The notes under the pieces are model-generated. The model did no database searches. It was not told where the DNA came from and worked only from the letters and a program-made list of their open reading frames with translations. From NCBI GenBank assembly GCA_026129255.1, contig JAHCIJ010000003.1, forward strand, positions 1 through 64,000: a DNA stretch of 64,000 nucleotides, in the 5' to 3' direction. This stretch comes from Anaerolineales bacterium (GTDB lineage: Bacteria > Chloroflexota > Anaerolineae > Anaerolineales > UBA11579). This document shows, in pieces, positions 54,026 to 63,650 of the stretch. Each line of letters opens with the position of its first letter. Position 1 is the first letter of the stretch. The position numbers and the translations under genes are program-made.

Positions 54026-54571
54026 ATGGTTCTGGAAAGAAACTTACCGAAACTGGACGGATTGAACGAGATCGAGCGCGCCGAGGCCATCCGCAAAGCC
54101 TTTGACAGCGATCGCAAGCAGATGGTGCTGCTGTTGGCGCGCCAACTGGGTGTGCCCGAGATCGAAGTGGTGCGCGCCATGCCTGCCGAGCTCGCCGTAG
54201 AGCTTGACGCCCAGCAGTGGGAAGCGATCATCCGTTCATTCGAAGCGTTGGGCGATGTGCATGTGGTGGTTTCCAACGGTGGCGCTACGTTGGAGTGCGT
54301 CGGCAGCTTCGGCAAGTTCAGCAACACACAGGGCTTTTTCAATGTACAGACCCCTTCGCTGGATATGCACATTCGTATTGCCGGTATGGCCTCAGTCTTC
54401 GCGGTCACCAAGCCCAGCCACACAGACGGCAAAGATGCGCTCAGCGTGCAGTTCTTCGACCCGCAGGGCAACGCGGCCTTCAAAGTCTTCCTGACCTTCG
54501 GCGGGAAGGATCCCTCGGCCGAGCGCCTGGCTCAGTACAACGAGATCATCCAGCGCTTCAAAGTAGACTAA
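54026..54571 (+). CDS. HutX/ChuX-family heme-handling protein
   Basis: 181 aa. N-terminal helix pair (RKQMVLLLARQLGVPEIEVVRAMPAE), then the split-barrel heme-carrier domain with MHIRIAGMASVFAV and the hallmark SVQFFDPQGNAAFKVFL. Members deliver heme to oxygenases in the cytosol or moderate heme toxicity. AAGGAAG lies before the ATG. Downstream of the iron and ECF genes, so a link to heme or iron supply is likely. No heme oxygenase is seen. Confidence 0.82.
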   Translation: MVLERNLPKLDGLNEIERAEAIRKAFDSDRKQMVLLLARQLGVPEIEVVRAMPAELAVELDAQQWEAIIRSFEALGDVHVVVSNGGATLECVGSFGKFSNTQGFFNVQTPSLDMHIRIAGMASVFAVTKPSHTDGKDALSVQFFDPQGNAAFKVFLTFGGKDPSAERLAQYNEIIQRFKVD

Positions 54572-54601
54572 TTTTCTTGTAGCAGGAATTGAATAGAAAG
54601 A

Positions 54602-55531
54602 TCAGGCGCTCTTAAAACGAGCGTCTTCTTTTAGTGTTTGCTTTAGCCCTTTTTCCAAACTCATACGTGCGGTAAAGCCCAGCAGCTTGGAAGCCAGTTG
54701 GGTATCCGCGCACATGCGTGAAACGCCTGCGGCGTTATGCGGGGTGAATAACAGCTCACCGCGGCGGCCGGTCAACTCCAGGATCATTTCAGCCAGGTCT
54801 TGCATGCGGGTTTCCTGCCCGCTGCCCACGTTGATCACGCGCTGATCGACATCGGGAGCCGTGGCGGCCGCCACCAGGGCGCGCACCACATCGCTCACAT
54901 GAATGAAGTCACGCGTCTGGTTGCCGTCGCCATGCACCACCAGTGAGCCACCGCGCACCGCCTGGCGCAGCCAATTGGCCACCACCGGCGGGTGCGAAGG
55001 CGGCAAGTGCTGCCCCGGCCCATAGGCATTAAAGATGCGCAGGCACACCGTCTCGATACCCCACAGGGCGCCGATCGTACGTACGTAGTACTCCGCCGCC
55101 AACTTGGACACGGCATACGGCGAGTGCGGAAAGGGCGATGCATCTTCGCGCAGCGGCTGCTCTTGCTGGTCGCCATACACCGCCCCCGAGGAGGCGAACA
55201 CCACCCGGCGCACGCCAACATCGCGCATGGCTTCCATCAAGCTCACCGTGCCGCCCACATTGGCGTCGGTGTATTCGCGTGGGTAGAGCAGCGATTCGGC
55301 CACCAGCACACGTGCTGCCAGGTGATATACACAATCAATGTCCTGCAACAGGGTCCACAGCTTGGGGCGGTCGTTTACATCGCCACGGGTGAAATGCACA
55401 TCATCAAACAAGACCTGCGGCTCACCGCTGGAGAGATTGTCGATACCGCGCACCAGGTGACCCTCGCGCGCCAATTGATTGGCCAGCGCAGACCCGAGAA
55501 AACCGGCTGCGCCAGTGATAAGAAAATTCAT
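54602..55531 (-). CDS. NAD-dependent sugar epimerase/dehydratase
   Basis: 309 aa, extended SDR. GAAGFLGSALANQL binds NAD, FASSGAVYGD and PYAVSKLAAEYYVRT hold the Ser, Tyr and Lys of the active site, and NAYGPGQHLPP is the UDP-sugar segment. Most like UDP-glucose 4-epimerase or a 4,6-dehydratase. Likely feeds surface polysaccharide. The ATG at 55531 follows TATAAT by 8 nt with no Shine-Dalgarno. Confidence 0.9.
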   Translation of the reverse strand: MNFLITGAAGFLGSALANQLAREGHLVRGIDNLSSGEPQVLFDDVHFTRGDVNDRPKLWTLLQDIDCVYHLAARVLVAESLLYPREYTDANVGGTVSLMEAMRDVGVRRVVFASSGAVYGDQQEQPLREDASPFPHSPYAVSKLAAEYYVRTIGALWGIETVCLRIFNAYGPGQHLPPSHPPVVANWLRQAVRGGSLVVHGDGNQTRDFIHVSDVVRALVAAATAPDVDQRVINVGSGQETRMQDLAEMILELTGRRGELLFTPHNAAGVSRMCADTQLASKLLGFTARMSLEKGLKQTLKEDARFKSA

Positions 55532-55539
55532 GGTGTGCG

Positions 55540-55545
55540 ATTATA
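55540..55545 (-). promoter_or_regulatory. -10 box, probable leaderless promoter
   Basis: TATAAT on the minus strand, 8 nt before the ATG at 55531. Confidence 0.5.
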
Positions 55546-55599
55546 GCATTGGGGGTTTTGCCCTAAAGCAGCGCTCATCCAGCACGGCCCAAGCGGCAG

Positions 55600-55605
55600 T
55601 ATCAT
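55600..55605 (+). promoter_or_regulatory. -10 box, probable leaderless promoter
   Basis: TATCAT, 6 nt before the ATG at 55612; no Shine-Dalgarno. Confidence 0.4.
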
Positions 55606-55611
55606 GCACAC

Positions 55612-56865
55612 ATGCATGCGCGCATGCGCCGTATTGTGCTGTGTTTGTTGCTGCTGGCCGGCTGTTCACGCGTGCTGGTGGCTTCATCCTGGCAACCCAG
55701 TGATACGCAGGAGAGGATCCGCGCCCATACGCGTGCAGTGGAGTTCGACTATGTAACCTGGACACTGGACGCCGCTGCGCTCAAGCTGCAGCAAGCCAGC
55801 CTGGGTACGCACCAATATTTACCCGAGGATGCCCAAACGCAAATAGTGCGCGAGCATATGGCGCTGATCGCCCAGATCCAAATACAGGAAGCGATGCTCA
55901 GCCAGCTGCACGCCAACCCTGCGCCCGCCAGCGTAGCGGCCCAGATCGAGGAGACAACCGCCAGCCTGGCGGAGCTGTATGCCGAGCGGGCCGCCCGCGC
56001 CCCGCTGGCCGAGAGCATTCTGCAAGCACAGGTGACCCAACAGCTGGCTGCGCTGGATTTCACCACAGGCGGCCAGCCGCTGCCGCCGCTGCTGTACCAC
56101 AGCACGCCGCTGCCCTGGGCGCTAGTCGTTTCGCCACGCAAGCGCATCGCCCAGGAGGCCAATCTGTCGCTCGAAACTGAGCTGACGCTGGCCGAGCACA
56201 TTGAGATCGAAGACGCCGTGGCGGCCTCGTTGGATATGTCTACGCTGGTGGTGCCCGTGGGCGGGATCGGCACCTACCCCACCATGGTGGCACAGACCAG
56301 CTCGCTTAACTGGCTGGCCGAGGTCATCGCCCATGAATGGCTGCACAATTATCTGAGCTGGCATCCGCTGGGCTTCAACTACAACGCCTCGCAAGAACTG
56401 AAGACGATGAACGAGACCGCGGCTAACTTATTTGGCAAAGAGATCGGCGCACTGGTGATCGCACGCCACTATCCCGAATATGCTCCGCCGGCGGCGCCCA
56501 GCCGCGCTCCCGCCGGGGTGGATGACCCTGCGGTGTTCGATTTCCGCCAGGAGATGCACACCACTCGTTTACAGGTGGATGCGCTGCTGGCGGCGGGCAA
56601 AATTGCCGAGGCAGAAGACTACATGGAAGCCCGCCGCCTGGTGTTTTGGGAGAATGGCTTTGCCATCCGCAAGCTCAACCAGGCCTACTTTGCCTTCTAC
56701 GGCAGCTACGCCGACTCGCCCACCGGCCCAGCGGGCGAAGACCCGGTGGGCGCGGCGGTACGCGAGCTGCGCCAGCGCAGCCACAGCCTGACTGAATTCA
56801 TCGAGTATATGCAGGGGCTCACGTCCTTCGCGGAGTTGCAAGCCTTGCTCGCCAGCTTGCCATAA
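55612..56865 (+). CDS. Lipoprotein with HExxH metallopeptidase motif
   Basis: 417 aa. Lipobox LLAGC near residue 18. A helical region follows (~35-150, much Gln/Ala), then the zinc motif VIAHEWLHNYLSWHP with a third ligand candidate in MNETAANLFGKEIG about 35 residues on, like a gluzincin. No close family recognised. It is the first of three consecutive secreted or membrane proteins with folding or proteolysis roles. Probably an envelope protease; substrate unknown. Confidence 0.72.
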   Translation: MHARMRRIVLCLLLLAGCSRVLVASSWQPSDTQERIRAHTRAVEFDYVTWTLDAAALKLQQASLGTHQYLPEDAQTQIVREHMALIAQIQIQEAMLSQLHANPAPASVAAQIEETTASLAELYAERAARAPLAESILQAQVTQQLAALDFTTGGQPLPPLLYHSTPLPWALVVSPRKRIAQEANLSLETELTLAEHIEIEDAVAASLDMSTLVVPVGGIGTYPTMVAQTSSLNWLAEVIAHEWLHNYLSWHPLGFNYNASQELKTMNETAANLFGKEIGALVIARHYPEYAPPAAPSRAPAGVDDPAVFDFRQEMHTTRLQVDALLAAGKIAEAEDYMEARRLVFWENGFAIRKLNQAYFAFYGSYADSPTGPAGEDPVGAAVRELRQRSHSLTEFIEYMQGLTSFAELQALLASLP

Positions 56866-56875
56866 GCCCCACTGG

Positions 56876-56881
56876 TAGAAT
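56876..56881 (+). promoter_or_regulatory. -10 box, probable leaderless promoter
   Basis: TAGAAT, 6 nt before the ATG at 56888. Confidence 0.5.
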
Positions 56882-56887
56882 CGCTCA

Positions 56888-58150
56888 ATGCGCCAAAAAT
56901 CACTCTTTGTACTCCTTGCACTGATCCTTGTGGCCGCCTTGGCGGCCTGCGCCAGCGCGCCTGCCGCTACGGCGGCGCCTACGCCCAGCAATGAGGCACC
57001 GGCCATCTCGGTGCCCAGCGCCTATCCCGCCATGCAGTGCATCTCGATCAGCGCCCCGCGCGATGTCACCTACTTCAATCGCATGCCCTACACACCCATC
57101 ACCGAGGCAGACTGGGCACGCGGCAGCGAAGCGGCACCCATCACAGTGCTGATCTACAGCGACTTCCAGTGCCCCAGCTGCGCCACGTTTGCCCAAACCC
57201 TAGCGCGCCTGCAAGCCGAGTATCCCGATGCGATCCGTATCGTCTACCGTCACTATCCGCTGATCGGCAGCGAGGCCCAGCCGCTCAACGACAAGGCCGC
57301 CCTGGCCGTAGTGGCAGCAGAGGCAGCGGGCGAGCAGGGCATGTTCTGGGAAATGTACGACCTGCTCTACAGCCAGCAAGCGGAATGGGCCAACCTGAGC
57401 ACAGAGGAATTCCAAGCTTGGTTGCTGCAACAAGCCACCACCCTGGGCATGGACCGCAGCGCCTTTGCCAGTGCGTTGCTCAGCGAGGAGCTGGCTGCTA
57501 AGGCGCAAGCCGCCTGGGACGATGGCCAGGCGCAGCAGTTGGGCACTCCGCCATACGTGATCACCAACGAGGGTCCGCATGGCGGCCCGATCGACTACGA
57601 AAGCCTGAACATCATCTTCCGCCTCAAGCTGCTGGCGGAACGTCAATTCAACCGCTGCCCGGATATGCAGTTGGAGCCCGGCAAAGGTTACCTGGCCACC
57701 ATGCGCACGGAGCACGGCGACATTGTCATTGAACTCTTCCCTGAAGTGGCTCCCTTCGCGGTGAACAGTTTTATCTTCCTGGCTGAGCAGGGCTGGTTCA
57801 AAGACACCACCTTCCACCGCGTGCTGCCCGGCTTCGTGGCCCAGGGTGGCGACCCCAGCGGCACAGGCTACGGCGGCCCCGGCTATGCCTTCGCCATCGA
57901 GCCTTCCGCCAGCCTCACCTTTGACCGTGCCGGCCTGCTGGCCATGGCCAATGCTGGCCCCACCTCCAACGGGAGCCAATTCTTCATCACCTATGGCCCT
58001 GCCCCGCACCTGAACGGAGGCTTCACTATCTTTGGGCAGGTACTCAGGGGAATGGACATTGTAGAAAAGCTCACCCCGCGCGATCCTTCGCAATCGCTGG
58101 GTCTGCCGCCGGGTGACAGCATCCTTGACATCACCATCGAGGAGCAGTGA
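56888..58150 (+). CDS. DsbA-like thioredoxin fused to cyclophilin, lipoprotein
   Basis: 420 aa. Lipobox LAAC near residue 21. A DsbA-type thioredoxin fold (~60-245) has the active-site CPSC in YSDFQCPSC and the cis-Pro loop QLGTPPYVI. A cyclophilin domain (~270-418) has FHRVLPGFVAQGGDPSGTG and NGSQFFITY with the usual catalytic Arg and Gln. One chain would oxidise disulfides and turn prolines of secreted proteins. The next gene overlaps its stop. Confidence 0.9.
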   Translation: MRQKSLFVLLALILVAALAACASAPAATAAPTPSNEAPAISVPSAYPAMQCISISAPRDVTYFNRMPYTPITEADWARGSEAAPITVLIYSDFQCPSCATFAQTLARLQAEYPDAIRIVYRHYPLIGSEAQPLNDKAALAVVAAEAAGEQGMFWEMYDLLYSQQAEWANLSTEEFQAWLLQQATTLGMDRSAFASALLSEELAAKAQAAWDDGQAQQLGTPPYVITNEGPHGGPIDYESLNIIFRLKLLAERQFNRCPDMQLEPGKGYLATMRTEHGDIVIELFPEVAPFAVNSFIFLAEQGWFKDTTFHRVLPGFVAQGGDPSGTGYGGPGYAFAIEPSASLTFDRAGLLAMANAGPTSNGSQFFITYGPAPHLNGGFTIFGQVLRGMDIVEKLTPRDPSQSLGLPPGDSILDITIEEQ

Positions 58151-59361
58151 GCCCGCGCGCTAGCCGCCCGGCCAAGCCGCGCCCCGGCTACAACTGGGTT
58201 TCTCTGACGCAGTTCCTCGGGAGTAGCTTTGGCTTACTTGCCTACCTGAGCATAGGCCTGAGCACGCTCACCTATGTTGTATTGCAGCCACTGGTTCAGC
58301 ATGAAGCCGGCATCGGCTGGGACTTTCTGCTTTCCGGCTCCGGGGCCTTGTGGGCCGCGCTCCTGCTCGTACCCTCGCTCGTCTTCAGCCTGGCGCACCT
58401 GCTCCAGCGCCCGGTGCCGGCCACTTCTCGCAGCCAAAGCCCGCTGCCAGCGCTGGCCCTCGCGGCGTTGCCCCTGGTGATCCTCATCGGGCACTGGCTG
58501 CTGGAACAAGAGCATTTGATCCTGCTGCCGCCCGTGCATGTTGCAGCCGCTTCGCTATCTGTGGGCGGCCTGGTGTGGTTGGGCATCCGCAAACTGCAAC
58601 TCGGCGGCCGCCGCCTGGTGTGGGGCGGCTTTGCCAGCGGGCTGACCGCCGCTCCGCTGGTGTCGATCCTGCTCGAAGCCATCGTCGGTATCTGCCTCTT
58701 GGCGATGGCTATGATCTACATCGGCACCAATCAAGACTTACTGACCCAGCTCACGCACATTGAAAGCGCCTTGCCGCACATCGAAACCAGGGAAGAGTTC
58801 CAAACCCTGTTTGCGGATTTCTTCAACAACCCGGTGCTCTTAGGCTTGCTGCTGACAGACCTGTCATTGTTCACCCCCCTGATCGAAGAGCTGTTCAAGC
58901 CCATAGCCCTGTGGCTACTGATCTGGCGGCGTCCCTTCACTCCCGCCCAGGGGTTTGCCATCGGGCTGCTGGGTGGCGCTGGGTTTGCCTTGCTAGAGAA
59001 TCTATTCTCCGGGGCCAACACCGCCGAGTGGGTGTTCACCAGCAGCGTGCGCTTCGGCGCTACTGCTTTTCACATTGCCACAGCCGGGCTGATGGGCTGG
59101 GCCATCGTGCGCGCCAAGAATGAGGCGCGCTACCTGGACGTTTTCCTGGTGTATGGCTTCAACATTTTGCTGCACGGACTATGGAATGGCATCGTAGTGC
59201 TGCAGAACTTCACTCCCCAGCTGCTGGCCGGCCGCGAAGTGGCGGCCAATGCAGGCTTGGTGGCGATTACGGTGCTGTGCGTAGCGATCCTCATCTACAT
59301 GAACAAGAAGTTGCAGCCGCCGCTTGCGGCCAAGCGGCCCGGCCGCACCAAAGCCAGCTAG
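58147..59361 (+). CDS. PrsW-family intramembrane metalloprotease
   Basis: 404 aa, GTG start in a GTGA overlap. Several helices; the CPBP/PrsW catalytic pieces are LIEELFKPIALWLL (EExxK-like), GFALLENLFSG, FHIATAGLMGW and NILLHGLWNG (Glu and two His ligands). In Bacillus PrsW starts cleavage of an anti-sigma factor. Translationally coupled to the folding-factor fusion, so a link to envelope quality control is plausible. Followed by a terminator. Confidence 0.88.
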   Translation: MSPRASRPAKPRPGYNWVSLTQFLGSSFGLLAYLSIGLSTLTYVVLQPLVQHEAGIGWDFLLSGSGALWAALLLVPSLVFSLAHLLQRPVPATSRSQSPLPALALAALPLVILIGHWLLEQEHLILLPPVHVAAASLSVGGLVWLGIRKLQLGGRRLVWGGFASGLTAAPLVSILLEAIVGICLLAMAMIYIGTNQDLLTQLTHIESALPHIETREEFQTLFADFFNNPVLLGLLLTDLSLFTPLIEELFKPIALWLLIWRRPFTPAQGFAIGLLGGAGFALLENLFSGANTAEWVFTSSVRFGATAFHIATAGLMGWAIVRAKNEARYLDVFLVYGFNILLHGLWNGIVVLQNFTPQLLAGREVAANAGLVAITVLCVAILIYMNKKLQPPLAAKRPGRTKAS

Positions 59362-59362
59362 C

Positions 59363-59395
59363 AAAAGGGCTGCCCAGTTGGGCAGCCCTTTTTAT
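59363..59395. terminator. Bidirectional intrinsic terminator
   Basis: A4, AGGGCTGCCC/GGGCAGCCCT stem, 4-nt loop, T5. Between convergent PrsW and penicillin-acylase genes. Confidence 0.92.
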
Positions 59396-59416
59396 TCTCT
59401 GATTTCGCCTGTTTTG

Positions 59417-61930
59417 CTACGGTTTCAGGATCAGGTGACCGGCCGCGGCGGCCTCTACAGCATCCCGATCCCAGTGCAGCGGGATGAACTGGATGTCTGC
59501 CCATAGCGGCGCCAGGTCATTGTAGTTGGCGTGATTGGCATGGCCAGATTGGCCCACCGTAGTGATCTGCAGCGCATTCTGCCAGTTGCTCAGGTCAAAG
59601 ATGGTGCGCTTGGAGGGCAGGGTGGTCGTGCTGTAATCCTCGTTGCCGCCCCAGCCAGTGGCATTGACGATGGAGTTGCCGCCAGCCAAACGATAGGGGC
59701 CAGGGTTGAACAGCTTATCGATCAGCGGGAAGTTGCTCATGACACCATGCTCATAGGTAATGGTGTGCAGGTCGCCCCAGGCCCACTGGCTCTCGTCCTT
59801 GCCCAGCTTGTCTTCCACTTCGGCCACGCCATCTGCAAAGGAGCGCTTCAGGATGTCGTCACGCGTCTCACGCTCGGGGGTACTGCTGTCGTCCCACCAG
59901 GCGCTCTCCGGTTGCGCCAGTAAGTTCTCCACCACCACATACCAGCCGCTGCCGCCGCCCGCATTGGGCCAGGCGCTCTCCGGCAGATCGTCATTGAAGG
60001 TATTGGCGAGCAGGTGCTTCCACACGGGGGCAAACAGCGCCGCGCCGTTGGATTCCTTGTCGTGTGCACCGTTCCAGTTGGCGAGCAGGTCGCGCAGCTC
60101 GTTCAGACGAGCATCTCCGTAATCGAGCGCCACCAGCGCCTCGACCACGGGCAACGCGCCCAGGTTCATGTTGTCACCCAGCATCTGCTGATAGTAGGCA
60201 ATGTCGATAGGCCCGGGGGCATTCTCGATCATGGCCACAATGCGCTGGGCGCGGAAGCCATAGTCCCAGATGTCTGCAATGGGGTACGGGTAGTCGGCGC
60301 CGACCACGGCGTTGTTAGCCGTCACAATGTAGCCAGATTCCGGGTTGTAGGCATACGGCAACTGGTCAAAGGGAATGTATCCCTGCCAGTCAAACTGGTC
60401 TGTCCAGCCCGGCGCAGGGTACAAGCCATCCCCCGCGGCACGCAGGGGGATGTACCCCGGCATCTGGTAGCCAATGTTGCCGTCAATGTCTGCATACAGG
60501 AGGTTCTGGGCAGGTACGACAAACTGACTGGCCGCGGCACGGAACTCCTCAAAGTTCTGAGCACGGTTCAACTGGAATAGCGACTGCAAGGTGGTGCCCG
60601 GCTCCAGCGCCGTCCACCTCAAGGCCACCGCGTAGTTATCGGGCAGGTTCAGGCCCGAGGTCTCGCCAAAATCAGAAAGACTCCCGTAGGTATCCGAGAC
60701 GATGGGGCCAAACTTGGTGATGCGCACAGGTAGCTCGATGGTCTCGCTGCCCGCTACCACGATCTCTTCTACCACCACATCCATGTCCACCCACTGGCCG
60801 TTCAACTCATACTGGTACGGGTCATTGGGATTAACCTTGATGACGAAAAGATCCATTACATCGGGGCCAACATTGGTGAAGCCCCAGGCGATGGTGTCGT
60901 TGTGGCCCAACACAATGCCAGGCGCGCCCACAAAGGTAACGCCAGCGGCATTGTAGTTACAGTTCGGGCCAACCGGTGCGCAATGCAAACCCATCTGGTA
61001 CCAGATGGAAGGCACACTGGCGCCCAGGTGCGGGTCGTTGGCGAACAGGGGCATGCCTGTCGTGGTCAACTCACCCGAAACCACCCAGCTGTTCGAGCCT
61101 AGATCGGCATGCGGGTCGCTCTTGAGGATGGCATCCAAGGCAGCCACACGGCCGTCCAAGACTTCCATCAAGGCTGCAAGCTGTTGGCCCTGCAGACCCT
61201 CAGTGTTTTGAATAATGATAGGCTCTCCAGAAAGCTCAAAATCAGGGACGATCAAGGGCATGTCTGCGGGATAAGCCGGATAGAGCTCGGCGATCTGCTC
61301 CATGCTGAGTGTCTTGAGCATCAGCGAGCGCTCGATTTCGGTGTCCATGTTGTCGCGCAGGTCCCAGGCCATAGCCTTGGCCCAGCTCACCGTGTGCAAC
61401 GGCTCCCAGGGCGCTGGGGTGTAGCCGCTGTTCAGCAGCTTGAGGAACAAATACTCCAGGCTGACCTCAGTACCGGAGTGCTCGGCCAGATAAGCATTCA
61501 CACCGGCGGCATACGCCTCCAGCATCATCATGCTGGTGTCGTCCAGAAGCGCCATTTCAGCACGCGCCACACGCTCCCAGCCCATGGTGCGCAGAAACTT
61601 GTCGATGTCTACCGTATTGCTGCCCAATAGCTCAGACAGGCGGCCGGTGCTGGTGTGACGCTGAAAGTCCATCTGCCAGAAGCGGTCTTGTGCATGCACA
61701 TAGCCCTGGGCAAAGAACAGGTCATGCTCGGTGCTGGCGTAGATATGCGGGATACCATATTCATCACGGTATACATCTACTGCGCCATCCAAGCCAGTGA
61801 CTTGAATTTCTCCGTCTGTTTGGGGGAATGAGGCCTTAATCTGGCCAGGCAGTAGTACCGCCACAGCCACTACCAGGATCAGGACAAGGGCCAGCAGGCC
61901 CAGGCCGATGATTCGCAAAATCTTTCCCAT
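59417..61930 (-). CDS. Penicillin acylase/N-terminal nucleophile amidohydrolase family enzyme
   Basis: 837 aa. N-terminal membrane anchor (~5-30), the alpha-chain region beginning with VYRDEYGIPHIYA, then the autocleavage site at DLGSNSW (nucleophile Ser ~279) and the beta chain with FANDPHLGASVPSIWYQ. Family enzymes cut side-chain amides such as penicillin G or acyl-homoserine lactones. The real substrate cannot be told. It would be active outside the membrane. Confidence 0.92.
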   Translation of the reverse strand: MGKILRIIGLGLLALVLILVVAVAVLLPGQIKASFPQTDGEIQVTGLDGAVDVYRDEYGIPHIYASTEHDLFFAQGYVHAQDRFWQMDFQRHTSTGRLSELLGSNTVDIDKFLRTMGWERVARAEMALLDDTSMMMLEAYAAGVNAYLAEHSGTEVSLEYLFLKLLNSGYTPAPWEPLHTVSWAKAMAWDLRDNMDTEIERSLMLKTLSMEQIAELYPAYPADMPLIVPDFELSGEPIIIQNTEGLQGQQLAALMEVLDGRVAALDAILKSDPHADLGSNSWVVSGELTTTGMPLFANDPHLGASVPSIWYQMGLHCAPVGPNCNYNAAGVTFVGAPGIVLGHNDTIAWGFTNVGPDVMDLFVIKVNPNDPYQYELNGQWVDMDVVVEEIVVAGSETIELPVRITKFGPIVSDTYGSLSDFGETSGLNLPDNYAVALRWTALEPGTTLQSLFQLNRAQNFEEFRAAASQFVVPAQNLLYADIDGNIGYQMPGYIPLRAAGDGLYPAPGWTDQFDWQGYIPFDQLPYAYNPESGYIVTANNAVVGADYPYPIADIWDYGFRAQRIVAMIENAPGPIDIAYYQQMLGDNMNLGALPVVEALVALDYGDARLNELRDLLANWNGAHDKESNGAALFAPVWKHLLANTFNDDLPESAWPNAGGGSGWYVVVENLLAQPESAWWDDSSTPERETRDDILKRSFADGVAEVEDKLGKDESQWAWGDLHTITYEHGVMSNFPLIDKLFNPGPYRLAGGNSIVNATGWGGNEDYSTTTLPSKRTIFDLSNWQNALQITTVGQSGHANHANYNDLAPLWADIQFIPLHWDRDAVEAAAAGHLILKP

Positions 61931-62004
61931 AGATCGACTCCTCTTTGGCTATCCAAATGATGCCGAGAGGAATTATACGCCTGGGTTATGGGGGCAATAG
62001 GAGG

Positions 62005-62367
62005 TTATACAGCAACTACAAAGGCCACAACGTGGTCTTGCGTGTGGCTGATGCTTACTGACCAGCTGGTGATGCCCAGTTCGTCCGCCAGCGTTTGGGC
62101 CGCCCCGTAGAGTTGCAACACAGGCTCCTTACGCTCGCCGCGCAGGATCTCGACCTCTTGCCAGCTCAGATCGCCAATTCCGGTGCCTAAGGCTTTGGCA
62201 ACCGCCTCCTTGGCTGCAAAGCGGGCCGCCAGGGAGGCAAAGTTGCCATTCATCTGCTCCAGCTCACGCGGGGTGTAAATACGCTTGAGGAAGCGGTCGC
62301 CATGGCGCTCGATCGCCTCACGCAGACGGCGAACCTCCACCAGGTCAACCCCGGTGCGTAAGCTCAT
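62005..62367 (-). CDS. acpS: Holo-[acyl-carrier-protein] synthase
   Basis: 120 aa. Adds phosphopantetheine to ACP. TGVDLVEVRRLREAI is the first metal motif and RFAAKEAVAKALGTGIG the second, with the final ISHTQDHVVAFVV. The ATG overlaps the M16 stop by 4 nt, so they are coupled. Confidence 0.95.
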   Translation of the reverse strand: MSLRTGVDLVEVRRLREAIERHGDRFLKRIYTPRELEQMNGNFASLAARFAAKEAVAKALGTGIGDLSWQEVEILRGERKEPVLQLYGAAQTLADELGITSWSVSISHTQDHVVAFVVAV

Positions 62368-63650
62368 GCCACCTCGCCGCGCGGCGGCCCGGCCACGGCA
62401 ATGGCCATCTCATCGGTCTTCAGGTAACGCGCCGCTGCTGCCAGCACATCCTCCCGCGTTACGGCACGCACTTCATCGGGAAACTTGCGGTAATAGTCCA
62501 ACCCCAGGCCAAAACGCTCCAGGCTCATCAGCGCATCCGCTACGCCGCCGTTGCTCTCCAGCGAGAGGGGCATACTCCCGATATAGTTCGACTGGCTGTC
62601 GCTCAATTCGTCTTCGCTAACCAGCTCACTGGTGAAGCGCTCGATCTCTTTGAAGATCAGATCCGTTGCTTGCTCTTCGTTGGATGGGTTGACCCCCGCT
62701 TCCAGCAACCAGGGATCCGGCCCCAGGCCGCCGCCCAGGCTGCTGTAGGCGTAATAGGCCAGGCCAGCCTTCTCGCGTACAGAGTCGCCCACGCGACCCA
62801 TCATCCCGAAGCGGCCAAGGATGTTGTTGCCCAGCGAGGCGGCCATGTACTCGGGGTTCTTGCGCAGCGGGCCGCCGGTGCCGATGATCAGGTCGCTCTG
62901 GCTCTTGCCAGCAATATCCAGGCGGCGGTAGGCGCGCTGGGCCAGCGGCTGCCAGGGCGGCAGTTGCACCTGGGCGGGTTGTTGGGGATTCTGCCAGTCT
63001 TCAAAGGCAGCACGCACTTGCTCCACGGCCTCAGCGGCCGAGATGCCACCCACCACCACAATTAGCATGCCGCGCGGGCCAAAGTTGTGCTCGTGGAAGT
63101 CCACCAGGTCCTGGCGCGTAATGGGTGCGATGGTGTGGGGATGGCCTTCGTCGGCGCGCGCATAGGGGTGCCCCTCGTAAACCATCTCATCGAAGAGCAA
63201 CGAAGCCATATCACGCGTGTCCTGCGCCCGCAGGGAAAGCCCGGTAAGCAACTGGGCACGCACTTTCTCGACATGCGCCTCAGGGAACACCGGGGATAAC
63301 AGCGCCTCGCGGCCCAACTGTAGCAGCAGGCCAAAGTCTTCGGCCAGCGAGCGGCCGCCAAACCCGGTGGTGTGCGTGCCGCTGTTGAAACCAAAGCTGG
63401 CGCCGATCGATTCGAGCGAATCGTAGATTGCCTGGAAATCACGTTGGGCCGTGCCGCGCATCAGCATGGAAGCAGTAAAGTCGGCCAGGCCCAGCTTGTC
63501 ATCCGGGTCGAGTAGACCGCCAGCCAGCAGCGAGCCGCGCACGGTCACCGCTTTGGAGTTGGGGTTCTCGCGCGCCAGCACTACGATGCCGTTGGCCAGC
63601 TCTACGCGAGTGATGTCATCTGCACCGGGGATCGAGGTGTGCGCCATCAT
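62364..63650 (-). CDS. M16-family protein lacking the HxxEH zinc motif
   Basis: 428 aa. Overall M16 (insulinase-like) fold; FARENPNSKAVTVRGSLLAGGLLDP opens the catalytic half. Where HxxEH should be, the protein reads ADFTASMLMRG, so zinc binding is lost. M16 enzymes often come as an active and an inactive partner; this is the likely inactive subunit of a pair with the next gene upstream. It overlaps that gene by 4 nt. Confidence 0.85.
   Translation of the reverse strand: MMAHTSIPGADDITRVELANGIVVLARENPNSKAVTVRGSLLAGGLLDPDDKLGLADFTASMLMRGTAQRDFQAIYDSLESIGASFGFNSGTHTTGFGGRSLAEDFGLLLQLGREALLSPVFPEAHVEKVRAQLLTGLSLRAQDTRDMASLLFDEMVYEGHPYARADEGHPHTIAPITRQDLVDFHEHNFGPRGMLIVVVGGISAAEAVEQVRAAFEDWQNPQQPAQVQLPPWQPLAQRAYRRLDIAGKSQSDLIIGTGGPLRKNPEYMAASLGNNILGRFGMMGRVGDSVREKAGLAYYAYSSLGGGLGPDPWLLEAGVNPSNEEQATDLIFKEIERFTSELVSEDELSDSQSNYIGSMPLSLESNGGVADALMSLERFGLGLDYYRKFPDEVRAVTREDVLAAAARYLKTDEMAIAVAGPPRGEVA

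Noticed and set aside
54572-54640. Terminator between the HutX-like and epimerase genes
   Set aside because: CGCTC/GAGCG pairing is short, lies in the epimerase coding end and has only weak T content.
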